Origin: Luzula sylvatica
Lineage: Eukaryota > Streptophyta > Magnoliopsida > Poales > Juncaceae
Assembly (NCBI GenBank): GCA_946800325.1
Contig: OX326958.1
Coordinates: 74,397,264 to 74,461,263, forward strand
Direction of reading: 5' to 3'
DNA: 64,000 nucleotides
Each line of letters begins with the position of its first letter. Positions within the stretch are counted from its first letter, which is position 1. This document shows, piece by piece, positions 62,370 to 64,000 of this stretch. The notes under the pieces are model-generated. The model was not told the origin of the DNA, did not search any database, and was given only the letters and a program-made list of their open reading frames with translations. A program made the translations under genes and the position numbers.

Positions 62370-64000
62370 TCAAATCTTGTTTTGAATCGAAAAACAAACT
62401 ATCTTAGTGTTTGTGAAATTTGGTGAAAAGTGACGTACTAAAAGATACGATACAAATGATCTAAAAACACGTTCTTTGAACTCCTCAAAGCGTTCAAATC
62501 TTGTTTTGAATCGAAAAACAAACTTTCTTACTGTTTGTGAAATTTGGTGAAAAGTTATGTAGTAAAAGATACGATACAAATGATCTAAAAACGCGTTATT
62601 TGAACTGCTCAAAGCGTTAAAATCTTGTTTTGAATCGAAAAACAAACTATCTTAGTGTTTGTGAAATTTGGTGAAAAGTTATGTACTAAAAGATACGATA
62701 CAAATGATCTAAAAACACGTTATTAGAACTCCTCAAAGCGTTCAAATCTTGTTTTGAATCGAAAAACAAACTTTCTTACTGTTTGTGAAATTTGGTGAAA
62801 AGTTATGTAGTAAAAGATACGATACAAATGATCTAAAAACACGTTATTTGAACTGCTCAAAGCGTTAAAATCTTGTTTTGAATCGAAAAACAAACTATCT
62901 TAGTGTTTGTGAAATTTGGTGAAAAGTTATGTACTAAAAGATACGATACAAATGATCTGAAAACACGTTATTTGAACTCCTCAAAGCGTTCAAATCTTGT
63001 TTTGAATCGAAAAACAAACTTTCTTAGTGGTTGTGAAATTTGGTGAAAACTTATGTACTAAAAGATACGATACAAATGATCTTAAAACACGTTATTTGAA
63101 CTCCTCAAAGCGTTAAAATCTTGTTTTGAATCGAAAAACAAACTTTCTTAGTGTTTGTGAAATTTGGTGAAAAGTTATGTAGTAAAAGATATGATACAAA
63201 TGATCTAAAAATACGTTATTTGAACTCCTCAAAGCGTTAAAATCTTGTTTTGAATCGAAAAACAAACTTTCTTAGTGTTTGAGACATTTGGTGAAAAGTT
63301 ATGTACTAGAAGATACGATACAAATGATCTTAAAACACGTTATTTGAACTCCTCAAAGCGTTAAAATCTTGTTTTGAATCGAAAAACAAACTTTCTTAGT
63401 GTTTGTGAAATTTGGTGAAAAGTTATGTACTAAAAGATACGATACAAATGATCTTAAAACACGTTATTTGAACCCCTCAAAGCGTTCAAATCTTGTTTTG
63501 AATCGAAAAACAAACTATCTTAGTGTTTGTGAAATTTGGTGAAAAGTTACGTACTAAAAGATACGATACAAATGATCTAAAAACACGTTCTTTGAACTCC
63601 TCAAAGCGTTCAAATCTTGTTTTGAATCGAAAAACAAACTATCTTAGTGTTTGTGAAATTTGGTGAAAAGTTATGTACTAGAAGATACGATACAAATGAT
63701 CTGAAAACACGTTCTTTGAACTCCTCAAAGCGTTCAAATCTTGTTTTGAATCGAAAAACAAACTTTCTTAGTGTTTGTGAAGTTTGGTGAAAAGTAATGT
63801 ACTAAAAGATACGATACAAATGATCTTAAAACACGTTATTTGAACTCCTCAAAGCGTTAAAATCTTGTTTTGAATCGAAAAACAAACTTTCTTAGTGTTT
63901 GTGAAATTTGGTGAAAAGTTATGTACTAAAAGATACGATACAAATGATCTAAAAACACGTTATTTGAACACCTCAAAGCGTTAAAATCTTGTTTTGAATC
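62370..64000 (+). repeat. Third partial copy of the 52.8-54.5 kb region, cut by the window end
   Basis: It follows 52813 onward at 9,557 bp, becoming 9,543 bp after the position of the 14-base insertion, which is absent here. Shared: AAGTGACGTAC, ACGTTCTTTG, TTATTAGAAC, CTGAAAACACG, GTGGTTGTG, AACTTATG, AGATATGATAC, GTTTGAGAC, TACTAGAAG and GAACCCCTC. From 63711 it enters the fifth copy of the 1.45-kb module and stops in its third monomer. Private changes: TTACTGTTTG at about 62528 in place of TTAGTGTTTG, and CTGAAAACACGTTC at about 63701. Confidence 0.86.

Larger units (their letters stand above)
1..64000. repeat. Satellite DNA array, 124-bp monomer, about 516 copies
   Basis: The entire window consists of one 124-bp unit repeated head to tail without inversion or interruption. 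Taking the TTGTTTTGAA motif as position 1, monomers start at 1, 126, 250 and so on, with the last start at 63989. 63988 bases equal 516 x 124 plus 4, and the seven indels I can see sum to +4, so about 509 monomers are exactly 124 bp. The consensus has 35 G+C of 124. Most monomers differ only at a few recurrent sites: 25 (A/T), 58 (C/T), 62 (C/G), 87 (A/T), 106-107 and 119 (A/C). The array runs off both ends, so its true size and flanks are unknown. Long homogenised arrays of this type are typical of eukaryotic centromeric or pericentromeric heterochromatin; that location is inference. I do not recognise the family. Confidence 0.98.

Noticed and set aside
31614..62645. Minus-strand open frames of 69 and 91 codons as genes
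   Set aside because: They start with TTG, have no separate promoter or coding composition, read through the three phases of the satellite unit, end at a stop present in most monomers, and are alike because the DNA blocks are copies. Recorded as a finding, not annotated as CDS.
1..64000. CRISPR array
   Set aside because: There are no unique spacers: the whole 124-bp unit repeats, with no conserved-repeat/variable-spacer alternation and no cas genes.
1..64000. CENP-B box
   Set aside because: On the minus strand TTCGATTCA fits the first part of the consensus (TTCG, four bases, A), but the required CGGG is replaced by an A/C-rich stretch in all monomers I looked at.
1..64000. Transposon, retroelement or other insertion inside the array
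   Set aside because: Every line reads as satellite in register. The largest length change is 14 bp and it is an internal duplication, so nothing foreign is inserted.
1..64000. Bacterial or phage repeat locus, or a tandem-repeat protein gene
   Set aside because: The unit is not a multiple of 3, stops occur in all frames, and no conserved gene or ribosome binding site is present. Length, purity and hierarchical structure are those of eukaryotic satellite DNA.
1..64000. Known centromeric families (human alpha satellite, Arabidopsis 178-bp repeat, other plant units near 155-180 bp)
   Set aside because: The length and sequence do not match any that I can recall. The family and host remain unassigned rather than guessed.

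Overview
The whole 64 kb window is one uninterrupted tandem satellite DNA array. It has no protein-coding gene, RNA gene, mobile element or unique sequence that I can support, and it lies inside the array at both ends. The repeat unit is 124 bp, about 28% G+C (35 of 124 positions in a hand-built consensus), always in the same head-to-tail orientation. Starting at base 1, I count 516 complete monomers plus a 12-base partial at 63989-64000. Only seven length changes are visible (+1, -1, +1, -1, -5, +14, -5). They sum to +4 and account exactly for the last monomer starting at 63989. This is eukaryotic heterochromatin, possibly centromeric or pericentromeric; I do not recognise the family and cannot name the organism. 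Frequent CpG/TpG variants at every CpG position suggest methylated DNA, which fits a plant or a methylating animal.

Inside each monomer are three short inverted repeats. Dyad A (monomer positions 98-123, 8-bp arms) is followed after one base by dyad B (positions 1-21 of the next monomer, 7-bp arms). Dyad B overlaps dyad C (positions 18-38, 6-bp arms). About half of every monomer is therefore dyad sequence, and B and C are mutually exclusive.

On a larger scale the array is a mosaic of nested duplications whose spacings are exact multiples of 124 bp apart from the few indels. An older AB alternation (248-bp dimer) is visible almost throughout. Left part (1 to about 20.9 kb): blocks copied at spacings of 21, 34, 50, 75, 99 and 139 monomers, including a nearly perfect 2,604-bp tandem duplication meeting at about 17339. 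Middle (about 20.9-31.6 kb): new variants appear and blocks repeat at 6, 17, 20, 22 and 24 monomers. Right part (about 31.6-64 kb): a distinct variant set (position 98 A to C, among others), an 8-monomer tandem unit, a 1.45-kb module present five times, and a 7,077-bp tandem duplication meeting near 54073. The right part appears the most recently amplified.

Short reverse-strand open frames recur in the right part. They begin with TTG, wander through all three frames of the same 124-bp repeat and are best explained as by-products of the satellite. Duplication edges were found by eye from diagnostic variants and are good to a few tens of bases; identities were not computed.
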